Positions 13,035 to 24,300 of a stretch of DNA of 64,000 nt are shown here, in pieces. Source of the DNA: Stomoxys calcitrans. Lineage: Eukaryota > Arthropoda > Insecta > Diptera > Muscidae. Made by a program: the position numbers and the translations under genes. How positions within the stretch are numbered: position 1 is the stretch's first letter; every line of letters starts with the position of its first letter. The notes beneath the pieces were generated by a model. That model was not told the DNA's origin and searched no databases. It saw only the letters and a list, made by a program, of their open reading frames with translations. The DNA lies in assembly GCF_963082655.1 (NCBI RefSeq), contig NC_081555.1, positions 147,833,551 through 147,897,550 on the forward strand, given 5' to 3'.

Positions 13035-13332
13035 AATGTAAATTTTGCCCATGAACAGGGGCAAACTTCTCACATATCAATGAGTGTAGTCCGATTCAAG
13101 TTTAAGCTCAATGATAAGGGGCCTACTTTTTATAGCCGAGACCGAACGGTGTGCCGCAGTGCGACACCTCTTTGGAGAGAAGTTTTACATGGCATAGTAC
13201 CTCACAAATGTTGCCAGCATTAGGAGGGGAAACAGCCGATGAAAATATTTTCTTATGGTCTCGCCAGGATTCGAACCCAAGCGTTCAGCGTCATAGGCGG
13301 ACATGCTAACCCCAGCGCTACGGTGACCTCCA
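13035..13332 (-). repeat. tRNA-derived SINE
   Basis: Starts AATTTTGCCCATGAACAGGG with a small deletion of the ATTCCACTAAGGA segment. It contains GGATTCGAACCCAAGCGTTC (B-box complement) and ends CTACGGTGACCTCCA. Confidence 0.8.
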
Positions 13333-13359
13333 TGAGGAAAATTCACTGAATTGTTAAAA

Positions 13360-13555
13360 AAAAAATTCACAACATTTTTAAAAAGAAAGGATTTTTTTTT
13401 TTGTAGAGAAAATTTCAAAAAAAAAATCTTTAGTTAAAATTTCATAGAAATATTTTCTTTAGACATTGTCTATACAAAATTTTTCATTACAGACAATTTC
13501 TTTTCTTTTGGAGAAAATTTCATATAAATTGTTCTTACAATAAAATATTTTTTTT
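13360..13555. repeat. Degenerate A/T minisatellite
   Basis: Irregular repetition of AAAATTTCATAGAAAT / TTTTCTTTAGACA-like motifs. Similar patches occur at about 15156-15250, 18470-18600 and 24771-24900, usually beside a DINE-like element. Confidence 0.5.
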
Positions 13556-15153
13556 TATACCCACCACCGAAAGATGGGGGTATATTTTGTTTTGTCATTT
13601 CGTTTGCAACACATCGAAATATCCATTTCCGACCCTATAAAGTATATATATTCTTGATCAGCGTAAAAATCTAAGACGATCTAGACATGTACGTCCGTCC
13701 ATCTGTTGAAATCACACTACAGTCCTTAAAAATAGAGATATTGAGCTGAAATTTTGCACAGATTCTTTTTTTGTCCATAAGCAGGTTAAGTTCGAAGATG
13801 GGCTATATCAGACTATATCTTGATATAGCCCCCATTATATAGACCGATCTGCCGATTTAGGGTCTTAGGCCCATAAAAGCCACATTTATTATCCGATTTT
13901 GTTGAAATTTGGGGCAGTGAGTTGTGTTAGGCCCTTCGACTTCCTTCGTAAATTTGGCTCAGATCGGTCCAGATTTGGATATAGCTGCCATATAGACCGA
14001 TCCTCAGATTTAGGGTCTTAGGCCCATAAAAGCCACATTTATTATCAGATTTCGCTGAAATTTAGGACAGTGCGTTGTCTTAGGCCCTTCGACTTCCTTC
14101 GTTAAATTGGCCCAGATCGGTTCAGATTTGGATATAGCTGCCATATAGACCGATACTCCGGTTAAGGGTCATAGGCCCACAAAAGCCACATTTATTTTCG
14201 GATTTTGTTGAAATTTGGTGCAGTGAGTTGTGTTAGACCCATCAACATCATTCGTTAATTTGGCTTAAATCGGTCCAGATTTGGATATAGCTGCCATATA
14301 CATCGATCCTCCGATTTATGGTGTAAGGCCCATAAAAGCCACATTCATTATCCGATTTGGCTGAAATTTGGGACAGTGAGTTGTGTTAGGCCCTTTGACA
14401 TATTTCTCCAATTTGGTCCAGATCGGTTCAGATTTAGATATAGCTGTCATATAGACCGATTTCTTGATATATGGTTTTGGGCTCATTTATTGTCTGATGT
14501 CGCCGAAATTTGGAACAGTGAGTTTAGTTAAGCCCCTTGACATACTACTGCAATATCGCACAGATCAGTCCAGATTTGGATATAGCTGCCATATAGACCG
14601 ATATCTAGATTTTAGGTGTTGGGGCGATAAAAGACGCATTTATTGTCCGATGTCGCTGAAATTTGACACAGTGAGTTTGGTTAGGCTCTTCGACGTCCTT
14701 CTTCAATTTTGTCCAGATCGGTCCAGATTTGCATATAGCTGACATATAGGCCGATCTCTCGATTTAAGGTTTAGGGCCCATAAAAGAGGCATTTATTGTC
14801 CGATTTCTCCGAAATTTGGGACAGTGCTTTGTGTTAGGCTTTTCAACATGTTTATGCAACTTGGCCCAAATCGGTCCAGATTTGGATATAGCTGCCATGT
14901 AGACCGATATCTTGGTTTAAAGTCTTGACCCCATAAAAGGCGCATTTATAATCCGATTTCACTGAAATTTGACACAGTTACTTATGTTCAGCTTTTCGAC
15001 ATCGTGTCGTATATAGTTCAGATCGGTATGAGGTATATGAGTATAAGGTATGAAATTTTCACCGAATTTTGATGAATGGTGGTTTACATTTATACCCGAG
15101 GTGGTGGGTATCCAAAGTTCGGCCCGGCCGAACTTAACGCCTTTTTACTTGTT
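13556..15153 (-). repeat. DINE-like subfamily B element
   Basis: Complete copy, tail first: ATACCCACCACCGAAAGATG, the core GTATATATATTCTTGATCAG, a short (GTCC/GTCY)n, about eight 153-bp monomers with GGCAGTGAGTTGTGTTAGGC and GATATAGCTGCCATATAGAC, then GAGGTGGTGGGTATCCAAAG and the head TTCGGCCCGGCCGAACTTAA ending TTTTTACTTGTT. Confidence 0.85.
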
Positions 15154-15253
15154 TTAGAAAAATTTTAATAAATTTTTTTTTTTTTTATAGATAAAATTTC
15201 ATAAAAAAATTTTCTGGAGCCAAAATTGCATAGTAATTTATTTTTAGATATTT

Positions 15254-16556
15254 TTATACCCTCCACCATAGGATGGGGGGTATACTAATTTCGTCATTCT
15301 TTTTGTAACTACTCGAAATATTCGTCTGAGACCCCATAAAGTATATATATTATTGATCGTCGCTACATTTTATGTCGATCTAGCCATGTCCGTCCGTCTG
15401 TCCGTCCGTCCGTCTGTCTGTCGAAAGCACGCTAACTTCCGAAGGAGTAAAGCTAGCCGCTTGAAATTTTGCACAAATACTTCTTATTAGTGTAGGTCGG
15501 TTGGTATTGTAAATGGGTCATATCGGTCCATGTTTTGATACGGCTGCCATGTAAACCGATCTTGGGTCTTGACTTCTTGAGCCTCTAGAGTGCGCAATTC
15601 TTATCCGATTGAAATGAAATTTTTCACGACGTGTTTTGTTATGATATCCAACAACTGTGCCAAGCATGGCTCAAATCGGTCCATAACCTGATCTAGCTGT
15701 CAAATAGACAGATCAGGGGACTTGACTTCTTGAGCTTCTAGAGGGCGCGCGACGTGTTTTGTTATGATCTTCAACAATTTTGCTAAGTATGGTTCAAATC
15801 GGTCCATAACCTGATATAGGTGCCATATAAACCGATCTTGGGTCGTGACTTCTTGAGCCTCTAGAGGGCGCAATTCTTATCCGATTTGAATGAGTTATTA
15901 GACGTAGTATTTTGTTATGATACCCAACAACTGTGCCAAGCATGGTTCAAATCGGTTTATAACCTGATATAGCTGTCAAATAAACACATCTGGGGACTTG
16001 ACTTCTTCAGCTTCTAGAGGGCGCAATTCCTATCCCATTTGGCTGAAATTTTTCATGACGTGTTTTATTATAATAGCCAACAACTGTGCCATATATGGCT
16101 CAAATTCGTCTATAACCTGATATAGTTGTCATATAAACCGATCTTGGGTCTTGACTTCTTGAGCCTCTAGAGGTCGCAATTGTTATCCGAGTTGCCTGAA
16201 ATTTCGTGCGACGGATCCTCTCATGACCTTAAACATACGAGTTTTATATGGTCTGAATCGGTCTATAGCCTGCTACAGCTCCCATATAAATCGATCTCTC
16301 TATTTTACTTTTTGAGCCCCCAAAGGGAGCAATTCTTATTCGAATTGGCTTACATTTTACACAGGTCTCCAAAATACAGTTTAATTGTGGTCCGAACCGG
16401 ACCATATCTTGATATCGCTCTAATAGCAGAGCAAATCTTTTCTTTTATCCTTTATTTACCTAAAAAGAAATACCGAAAATAGAACTCGACAAATGCGATC
16501 CATGCTGGAGGGTATATAAGATTCGGCTTGGCCGAACTTAGCAAGCTTTTACTTTT
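15254..16556 (-). repeat. DINE-like subfamily A element
   Basis: Tail first: ATACCCTCCACCATAGGATG, GTATATATATTATTGATCGT core, then (GTCY)n at 15388-15421. A-type units follow, with CTTGAGCCTCTAGAGGGCGC and CATAACCTGATATAGCTGTC, ending in GGAGGGTATATAAGATTCGG, the head and TTTTACTTTTT. Confidence 0.85.
15388..15421. repeat. (GTCY)n microsatellite in a DINE-A tail
   Basis: GTCCGTCCGTCTGTCCGTCC-type run just after the 33-bp-like core TTGATCGTCGCTACATTTTA. Equivalent runs lie at 24094-24142 and 57485-57558. Confidence 0.9.
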
Positions 16557-16735
16557 TTAACTAATGATTTGGTACAATTAGCTATGTTAGACCGGTACAT
16601 AGCCTTCCTGAATATGAGGGAGATCGGACTATAAATAGATATAGCTGCTATGGGTTCATATATGAGGCATTTTTAACCGTATTGTGACGAAAGGTGGTTT
16701 ATCTATGTATCCAAAGTTAATGCCTTTTTACTTAA
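16557..16735 (-). repeat. Remnant of a subfamily B head
   Basis: Shows TGGTACAATTAGCTATGTTA, ATAGATATAGCTGCTATGGG and CGAAAGGTGGTTTATCTATG, then a truncated head ending TTTTTACTT. The palindrome itself is lost. Confidence 0.5.
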
Positions 16736-17936
16736 TTACTTTTTTCGCTACTACAGGTGCAGGGTATGATAACCTAGGGAATTTATTTTGTAAGACGCAA
16801 AAGCAAGAGAGACAGACCTATTGATAAGCATACAGATCAACTCAGAACCACTTTCTGATTCGATTTAGCTCCATCTATCTGTCTAGCTGTCTGCCTGTCT
16901 TTTTTGCTGCATTGCAGGTGTTGAATCTTTGAAAGATGTATTCAGTCTGTACTGAAACATATGTACGATTTCTACTTATTAAACCACAGCCCATCTCCTA
17001 TCCCCGATCCGATCCGCGCCGAAATGTCAGATGGTATTATTTCGCGGTTAGGCCGGCTCTATTATAGTCTTGCCCCCACTTTCTCAGTCACTATCTGCAC
17101 CTCAGTAGCTCTGTGTTGCTATTGAGACCTTTCAGTCTTTTGTAGAATGTCGTTGTATACGCGCCTATCGTGTCCCAATTCTTCTCTGATTTCTGCTGGA
17201 CGGACGGTTACTATAACCTCTGCCATTTACCGTTTATTTGTTAAGGGTTCTAACCTGTTGCGATCTATGGCGCATCTGCATCATGTGAGTACAACATGTC
17301 CCTCATCCATTGTACGACATTTTGGAAACCGTGAGAGGAGTCAAGTCCAAAGCGATACAGGTAGCTTCTATAGCACCATGACCTGTCAAAAATTGGGTTG
17401 AAAGTTGAAATTTAGCTCCCCAAGCTTTCACATTAACCACTTATTTGTGCTTGGCAATAATTTATACCACAAACGGCCATTAGCGGAATTATCCGAATAT
17501 ATATTCCGAATCTTTAAATTTTAATCAATAAATTTTCATCTTTCATTTGTATTGTATTCCCACAGTCCATTTTGAATAATAACAACTGCTATTTATTCCC
17601 ACCCAACTGTGCTAAAATGCCCAGTAGCAACTTCAGTGTAGCCCCTTGTGTTTGTTTCGATGACTTCGTGACAGTTTCAAGCCAATAAATTAACGCAAAC
17701 ATTTACCTTAGTTTTTGGGGAATTTCTCGAAGCCACTCATTAATTAATAATGCCTTTGTTAATAATTCATTGAAGTTTGTGCGAACGAACCAAAACCAAT
17801 GTGGAGTGAATACATTTGCTGCCGTTTCACATTTGCCAATATTTTTTTATTGTTTTTTCTTTTTTCATTGTTGCTTAAATCAGCAATTCAAAGATATAAA
17901 AATTCATGTTGTTTTTGTGTCTTCTTTTGTTTGCAG
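16736..17936. other. 5' flank of Mco1, nothing firmly recognised
   Basis: Includes a slightly more GC-rich block (about 17000-17400) with open frames on both strands, none recognised as a protein family. The + frame 17147-17401 has 84 codons; the - frame reads EIREELGHDRRVYNDILQKT near 17200-17130. No AT-rich transposon ends surround it. Confidence 0.35.
17895..17936 (+). promoter_or_regulatory. Possible TATA box, or alternatively a splice acceptor, ahead of Mco1 exon 1
   Basis: TATAAA at 17895-17900 is followed by a pyrimidine run and TTTGCAG ending at 17936. Either transcription starts just downstream of this TATA, or 17936 is the acceptor of an exon carrying 5' UTR plus the start codon, with an unseen non-coding first exon upstream. 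The sequence alone does not decide. No convincing initiator motif was seen. Confidence 0.25.
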
Positions 17937-18095
17937 AGCATTTGTGCTTGGTGCGCCACTAGACAAAACTATTCATTCTCGATTCTTTAGTGTTTAACTC
18001 ACTCAAGATCGATTAATTATGCCAACATGCCGGTGTTAAACGGAAATCAACGGAAACAACCAATTTGCACACAGAGTGCGACTACAAATGTCAAT

Positions 18096-18315
18096 ATGGC
18101 TGTACGCTACCATTTGAGTTGGGAGAGGAGAACTATTCTGTTGGCTGTGATATTTTCACTTGTCCAAATACCACATCCGGCCCATGGAAGAGAATTGAGA
18201 GCAACAACTTCAAGAACAGCCGAATTGATAGCACAACCTTCGATAGCAACTTCGCCAGCATTGAAAACAACGGCAAATGTTTCAGCTACAACGTTGGCAA
18301 ATGGAAAGGGCATTG
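18096..18315 (+). CDS. Mco1: Mco1 exon 1: signal peptide and linker
   Basis: Reads MAVRYHLSWERRTILLAVIF, then SLVQIPHPAHG: a basic n-region, a hydrophobic core and a plausible cleavage site, followed by a Thr/Ser/Ala-rich linker. The donor is ATTG/GTAAGT at 18315/18316, phase 1. An in-frame ATG lies 69 bp upstream at 18027, but it would put 23 polar residues before the signal peptide, so 18096 is preferred. A 7-codon upstream ORF (ATG at 18019) overlaps the 18027 ATG. A competing +2 frame (18065-18319, 84 codons) lacks a signal peptide and does not fit the exon 2 phase. Confidence 0.75.
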
Positions 18316-21300
18316 GTAAGTTTTTTTTAATTTATTTGCTATTAATAAAAATAAATAAAATCAGTTTTTTTTTATGAATATGGAATATGTTTTTCCTGAA
18401 TTGCTAGATAACACATGGACAGCTTGAATAACAAGCCAACTATTATAAAGGCTAGTAAAATGTTTTCCTAAAGACAATATATTTATGAAAATTGTTCTTA
18501 AGAAAAAATATCAATAAAGTTTTCTTAAAAGACAAAATCGCGATAAAATTTTCTCTGAAAGCAAAATTTTTGTAAAATTTTTCTCTAAACATACAATTTG
18601 ATAAAAAGAAGGGCGGTTTATATGGCAGCTATATCAGGTCATGAACCGATTTGAACCATACTTGGCACAATTGTTGGATATCATAACAAAAACTTCGTGC
18701 AAAATTTCATTCCAATCGGATTAGAATTGCGCCCTCTAGAGGCTCAAGAAGTCAAGACACAAGATTGGTTTATATGGCAGCTATAACAGGCTGTGGACCG
18801 CTTTGCACCATACTTGGCACAGTTGTTGGATATCATAACAAAACATGTTGTGTTAAACTTCATTCCAATCGGATTAGAATAGCGCCCTCTAGAGGCTCAA
18901 GAAGTCAAGACCCAAGATCGGTTTATATGGCAGTTATATCAGGTTATGGACTGATTTGAACCATACTTCGCACAGTTGTTGGAAGTGATAACAAAACACG
19001 TCGTGCAAAATTTCATTCCAATTGGATTAGAATTGCGCCCTCTAGCGGCTCAAGAAGTCAAGACACAAGATCGGTTTATATGGCAGCTATATCAGGTTAT
19101 GGACCACTTTGAACCATACTTGGCACAGTTGTTGGAAGTGATAACAAAACACGTTGTGCAAAATTTCATTCCAATTAGATTAGAATTGCGCCCTCTAGCG
19201 GCTCAAGAAGTCAAGACCCAAGATCGGCTTATATGGCAGCTATATCAGGTTATGGACCGATTTGAACCATACTTGGCACAGTTGTTGGAAGTGATAACAA
19301 AACACGTTGTGCAAAATTTCATTCCAATCGGATTAGAATTGCGCCCTCTAGAGGCTCAAGAAATCAAGACCCAAGATCGGCTTATATGGCAGCTATATCA
19401 GGTTATGGACCGCTTTGAACCATACTTCGCACAGTTGTTGGATATCATAACAAAACATGTCGTGCAAAATTTCATTCCAATTGGATTAGAATAGCGCCCT
19501 CTAGCGGCTCAAGAAGTCAAGACACAAGATTGGTTTATATGGCAGCTATAACAGGTTATGGACCGATTTGAACCATACTTGGCACAGTTGTTGGATATCG
19601 TAACAAAACACGTTGTGTAAAACTTCATTCCAATCGGATTAGAATTGCGCCCTCTGGAGGCTCAAGAAGTCAAGACCCAAGATCGGTTTATATGGCAGCT
19701 ATGTCAAAACATTGACGATATGGCCCATTTACAATCCCAACCGACCTACACTAATAAGAAGTATTTGTACAAAATTTCAAGCGGCTGGCTTTTCTCCTTC
19801 AAACGTTAGCGTGCTGTTCAGTTTGGACGTGTCGAACTTTTGATACCCACCACCATCCTCTGTTATAACAACTTCACTACCATATCTTTTACAATATGCA
19901 AATGGGGGCTGGTATGGATCATATTTCATTCAGGTTTCGCGAACTCTTGTACAAGTCACAGTTTCAGCGAAGTCAGGCAACAATTCCGCTTTTTATGGGA
20001 TTAAGACCCAAAATTTGAAGATCGGTATATGTGGCAGCTATATCCAAATAAACTCTGATCTGGACCATATTGTGGTCGGATGACGGGAGGCTTAGTGCAA
20101 GTCACTGTGCGAATTCCAGAAAAACCCGGAAAGCTTTCATGGGCTTAAGACCCTTAACCGGCAGATCGGTCTATATGGCAGCTATATCTGAATAAAGACC
20201 GATCTGGACCATATTTGAGTCGGATATCGGGAGGCTTTTATTAGCGGAATCGGATAATAATTGCGGCTTTTATGGGCTGAAGACCCTTAATTGATGTGTT
20301 ACCCCCTATCCTATGGTGGTGGGTATAAAATATTGACACGAAAATTTCTTTACGGTGTTTTGAGATCACTGCTAAATTTCTTAGAAATCGGTTCAAATTT
20401 AGATATACATACATATTTTCCCCTGTACATTCCACTATGGAACAGGAGATAACAAACAAACAAATTTTAATTGTACCTCATAAATGTTGCCAGCATTAGG
20501 AGGGGAAAACCACCGTTGAAATTTTTTTTCTGATGGTCTCTCCAGGATTCGAACCTAGGGAGTCATAGGCGCACATGCTAACCCCTGCTCCACGATGGCT
20601 TTCAGGAAATACTTCGCTCATGTCAAAGAGGGCACAACTATTCAAATTTTAGCTCACTGATATAGGGCCTCCTTTGTAAGCCGCCTCTAAACGGCATGGC
20701 GCTTAGCGGCACAATTTAACGACACCCATGGCAGCCGGTTGTACGCATCGGATTAAACCGATGGTTTCATACATCGGCAAGGGCTGCCGCCTCAGTGTGT
20801 GGGCTCGTTTTTCCACATCCCAGAGTGCCTTCTCCGCATGCTTCTGGTCAGTGCCGAGATTGAAATGAACCCCGTACCCTGGTTCTGTTTCGTTTGCCAG
20901 AACCGCCACCATCATCAGTCGGTGTCGGTGAGGTGTAACCGGTGCATAGAGTGGAGCAAGGTGCTGTGCGAACATAGACAGCAGTGAGTCACAAGCGCCG
21001 TAGTCGTCACCTTCTGCGTCTTCGCCGTCTGACTATGTGACTCCCCCGACCTTTCCCGAGCCGCAATATACGCAATAGCTGCATCCCAACCCCAATATTG
21101 CCAGACCAATACCGGGAAGTGTATCATTTTTGCTTTTATGAGTTGGATTTTATGATTCGGAAAAACATATTGGTCACAGCGGTTCAGGAGACAAACCTGC
21201 AGCTTGCACAGTTGTCACCAATACAATGTGCTACGTAAGGATTGCTCAAGGAATGGAGGTGGAGTATTGGCCTTCGTGATATACTATTCCGTGCAATATA

Positions 21301-24300
21301 GACACATCTTGCCTGCGCCTGGCGCTAGTGACCCCTACATGGAGTGCCTGGGGATAGCAGTCAGATCCGGTACTGCCGAGATAGAGTTATACAACGTGTA
21401 CGTACCGCCGGTTGGTAGCTGTGTCCTAATTGGTGGCCAAGCTTGCCGACATAAGTTGGTTACTATATGGCCACAATCGTCTAGATCTAGGAGACTTTAA
21501 TGCGCATTCATGGTATTCTCCCCTAGGCAATGACTAACGGGGAATAGCATTGGCAGAACAGATTGAAGGCTCCACGTTTTGCATGGTGAATGAGGATGTC
21601 CCAACTAGGATTACGAGGAGGTGTAGCAGATCGCCAAACATCTCCATTGCGTTCCCTGATCTCCTGAGTGACGTATCCTGGCAAGCCATCATCTCTTTGG
21701 GGTCAGACCATCTCCCCATAATTCTAGCCATCGACCGACCACCCGACTTCGTAACCTCTGAGCGCCGGACGATTATCAATCAGAAGAAGACCGATTGGTC
21801 TGGCTTCAGGGAGGAAATTCCGAGAGCAACAGCAGCTTGCTTTATGCCAGCCGGTCGAATACCCCAAGTGCGGCCGAATTTCCCTGTGCAGGCAGTGCTA
21901 CTCGGAGACGAGAGTGATGGAATGCGTTGTACGGACCCCACTAACCCAGAATCTTGAAATAAACAGGGTAGTCAACGAATATACGCGGAAGGAATGTAAC
22001 TTAGGCACCGGTTTAGACATGTTGTGGTCTACTATTAAGTCACTCTCGAACGCCGGTAGAGGAGATGACAGGACCTCAGTCACTTTTAGCTACGTAACCG
22101 TGACTGATCCGAAGGGTTGTGCCAGGTTATTCATTTCGAAGACTGCAGAGCACAACATCTGATTTGCATACCATCACCGCACACATTTTCCGTCGCTTTA
22201 ATCAGACCAGGCCATGTTATAGGATGGTCCTCTTGGCACTCGACCTATAGGAGGCATTCGACACTGTCAGCCATGTCAAACTATTTGAGGACATCGGCAA
22301 CACGTCCCTCCAGTCAGGCCTGAAACGCTGGGTCGCGAAATATCTGTGTGGTCGCCAGTCATTTGTGGAAACACCGTAGAGTGAAACAGGCAGTACCCCA
22401 AGGCGGGGTGATATCTCTGGCACTGTTTAACCTCCAGCTATCCTCCATTTCATCCCCTCCATTTCATCCCCTCCAGACGGCATAGAGATCGTATCATATG
22501 CAGACGATTGTACGATCATGGCATCAGGCCCTAGACCCATTGGTGACATCTGCGGTAGGTTAAGCATCTACCTTAACGAACTTGCCTCACATTTCGCTGC
22601 AAGAAATTGTTCACTACAAATACGCGTGAGGTGAATGCCAAGCTGACTGTGATGGCCGATAGAGAAATGATTCCGACCATCAAGTGTCCCAAAATACTTG
22701 GCGTCTCATTTAACAGCTTTTACACATTCTCCCCACATGCCACAGCAATTTGCGATAAATTCAAAAGTAACAAGTAAAAGCGTGCTAAGTTCGGCCGGGC
22801 CGAATCTTATATACCCTCCACCATGGATCGCATTTGTCGAGTTCTTTTCCCGGCATCTCTTCTTAGGCAAAAAAGGATATAAGAAAAGAGTTGCTCTGCT
22901 ATTAAAACGATATCAAGATATGGTCCGGTTCGGACCACAATTAAATTATATGTTGGAGACCTGTGTAAAATTTCTGCCAATTCGTATAAGAATTGCGCCC
23001 ATTGGGACTCACGAAGTAAAATAGAGAGAACGATTTATATGGGATCTGTATCGGGCTATAGACCGATTCAGACAATATTAAACACGTTTGTTGATGGTCA
23101 TGAGAGGATCCGTCGTACAAAATTTCAGGCATATCGGATAAGAATTGCGCCCTCTAGAGGCTCAAGAAGTCAAGATCCCAGATCGGTTTATATGACAGCT
23201 ATATCAGGTTATGGACTGATTTCAACCATACTTGGCACAGTTGTTGGATATCATAACGAAATACTTCGTACAAAAATTCATTCAAATCGGATAAGAATTG
23301 TGCCCTCTAGAGGCTCAAGAAGTCAAGACCCAAGATCGGTTTATATGGTAGCTGTATCAGGTTATGGACCGATTTAAACCATACTTGGCACAGTTGTTGG
23401 ATAAAATAACAAAACACGTCGTGCAAAATTCCATTCCAATCGGATAAGAATTGCGCCCTCTAGAGGCTCAAGAAGTCAAGACCCAAGATCGGTTTATATG
23501 GCAGCTATATCAGGTTATAAACCGATTTGAACCATACTTGGCACAGTTGTTGGATATAATAACAAAACACGTCGTGCAAAATTTCATTCTGATCGGATAA
23601 GAATTGCTCACGCTAGAGGCTCAAGCAGTCAAGACCCAAGATCGGTTTATATGGCAGCTCTATCAAAACATGGACCTATATGGCCCATTTACAATACCAA
23701 CCGACCTACACTAATAAGAAGTATTTGTGCAAAATTCATTTTATTCATTTTAATCGGATAAGAATTGCGCCCTCTAGAGGCTCAAGAAGTCAAGACCCAA
23801 GATCGGTTTATATGGCAGCTATATCAGGTTATTGACCGATTTGAACCATACTTGGCACAGTTGTTGGATATCGTAACAAAACACGTCGTGCAAAATTTCA
23901 TTCTGATCGGATAAGAATTGCTCACGCTAGAGGCTCAAGAAGTCAAGACCCAAGATCGGTTTATATGGCAGCTCTATCAAAACATGGACCTATATGGCCC
24001 ATTTACAATACCAACCGACCTACACTAATAAGAAGTATTTGTGCAAAATTTCAAGCGGCTAGCTTTACTCCTTCGGAAGTTAGCGTGCTTTCGACAGACA
24101 GACGGACGGACGGACGGACGGACGGACGGACAGACGGACGGATATGGCTAGATCGACATAAAATGTCGCGACGATCAAGAATATATATACTTTATGGGGT
24201 CTCAGACGAATATTTCGAGTAGTTACAAACAGAATGACGAAATTAGTATACCCCCCATCTTATGGTGGAGGGTATAAAAACAAGGTCCCCAAGTCACTTG

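Noticed and set aside
18065..18319. 84-codon Cys-containing frame overlapping Mco1 exon 1
   Set aside because: It looks exon-like (CDYKCQYGC) but lacks a signal peptide and does not continue in phase into exon 2, while the overlapping frame does both.
18976..19494. 172-codon open frame
   Set aside because: It is the 153-bp (51-codon) tandem unit read in one frame; each unit repeats the same peptide words, and the DNA is a DINE-A array.
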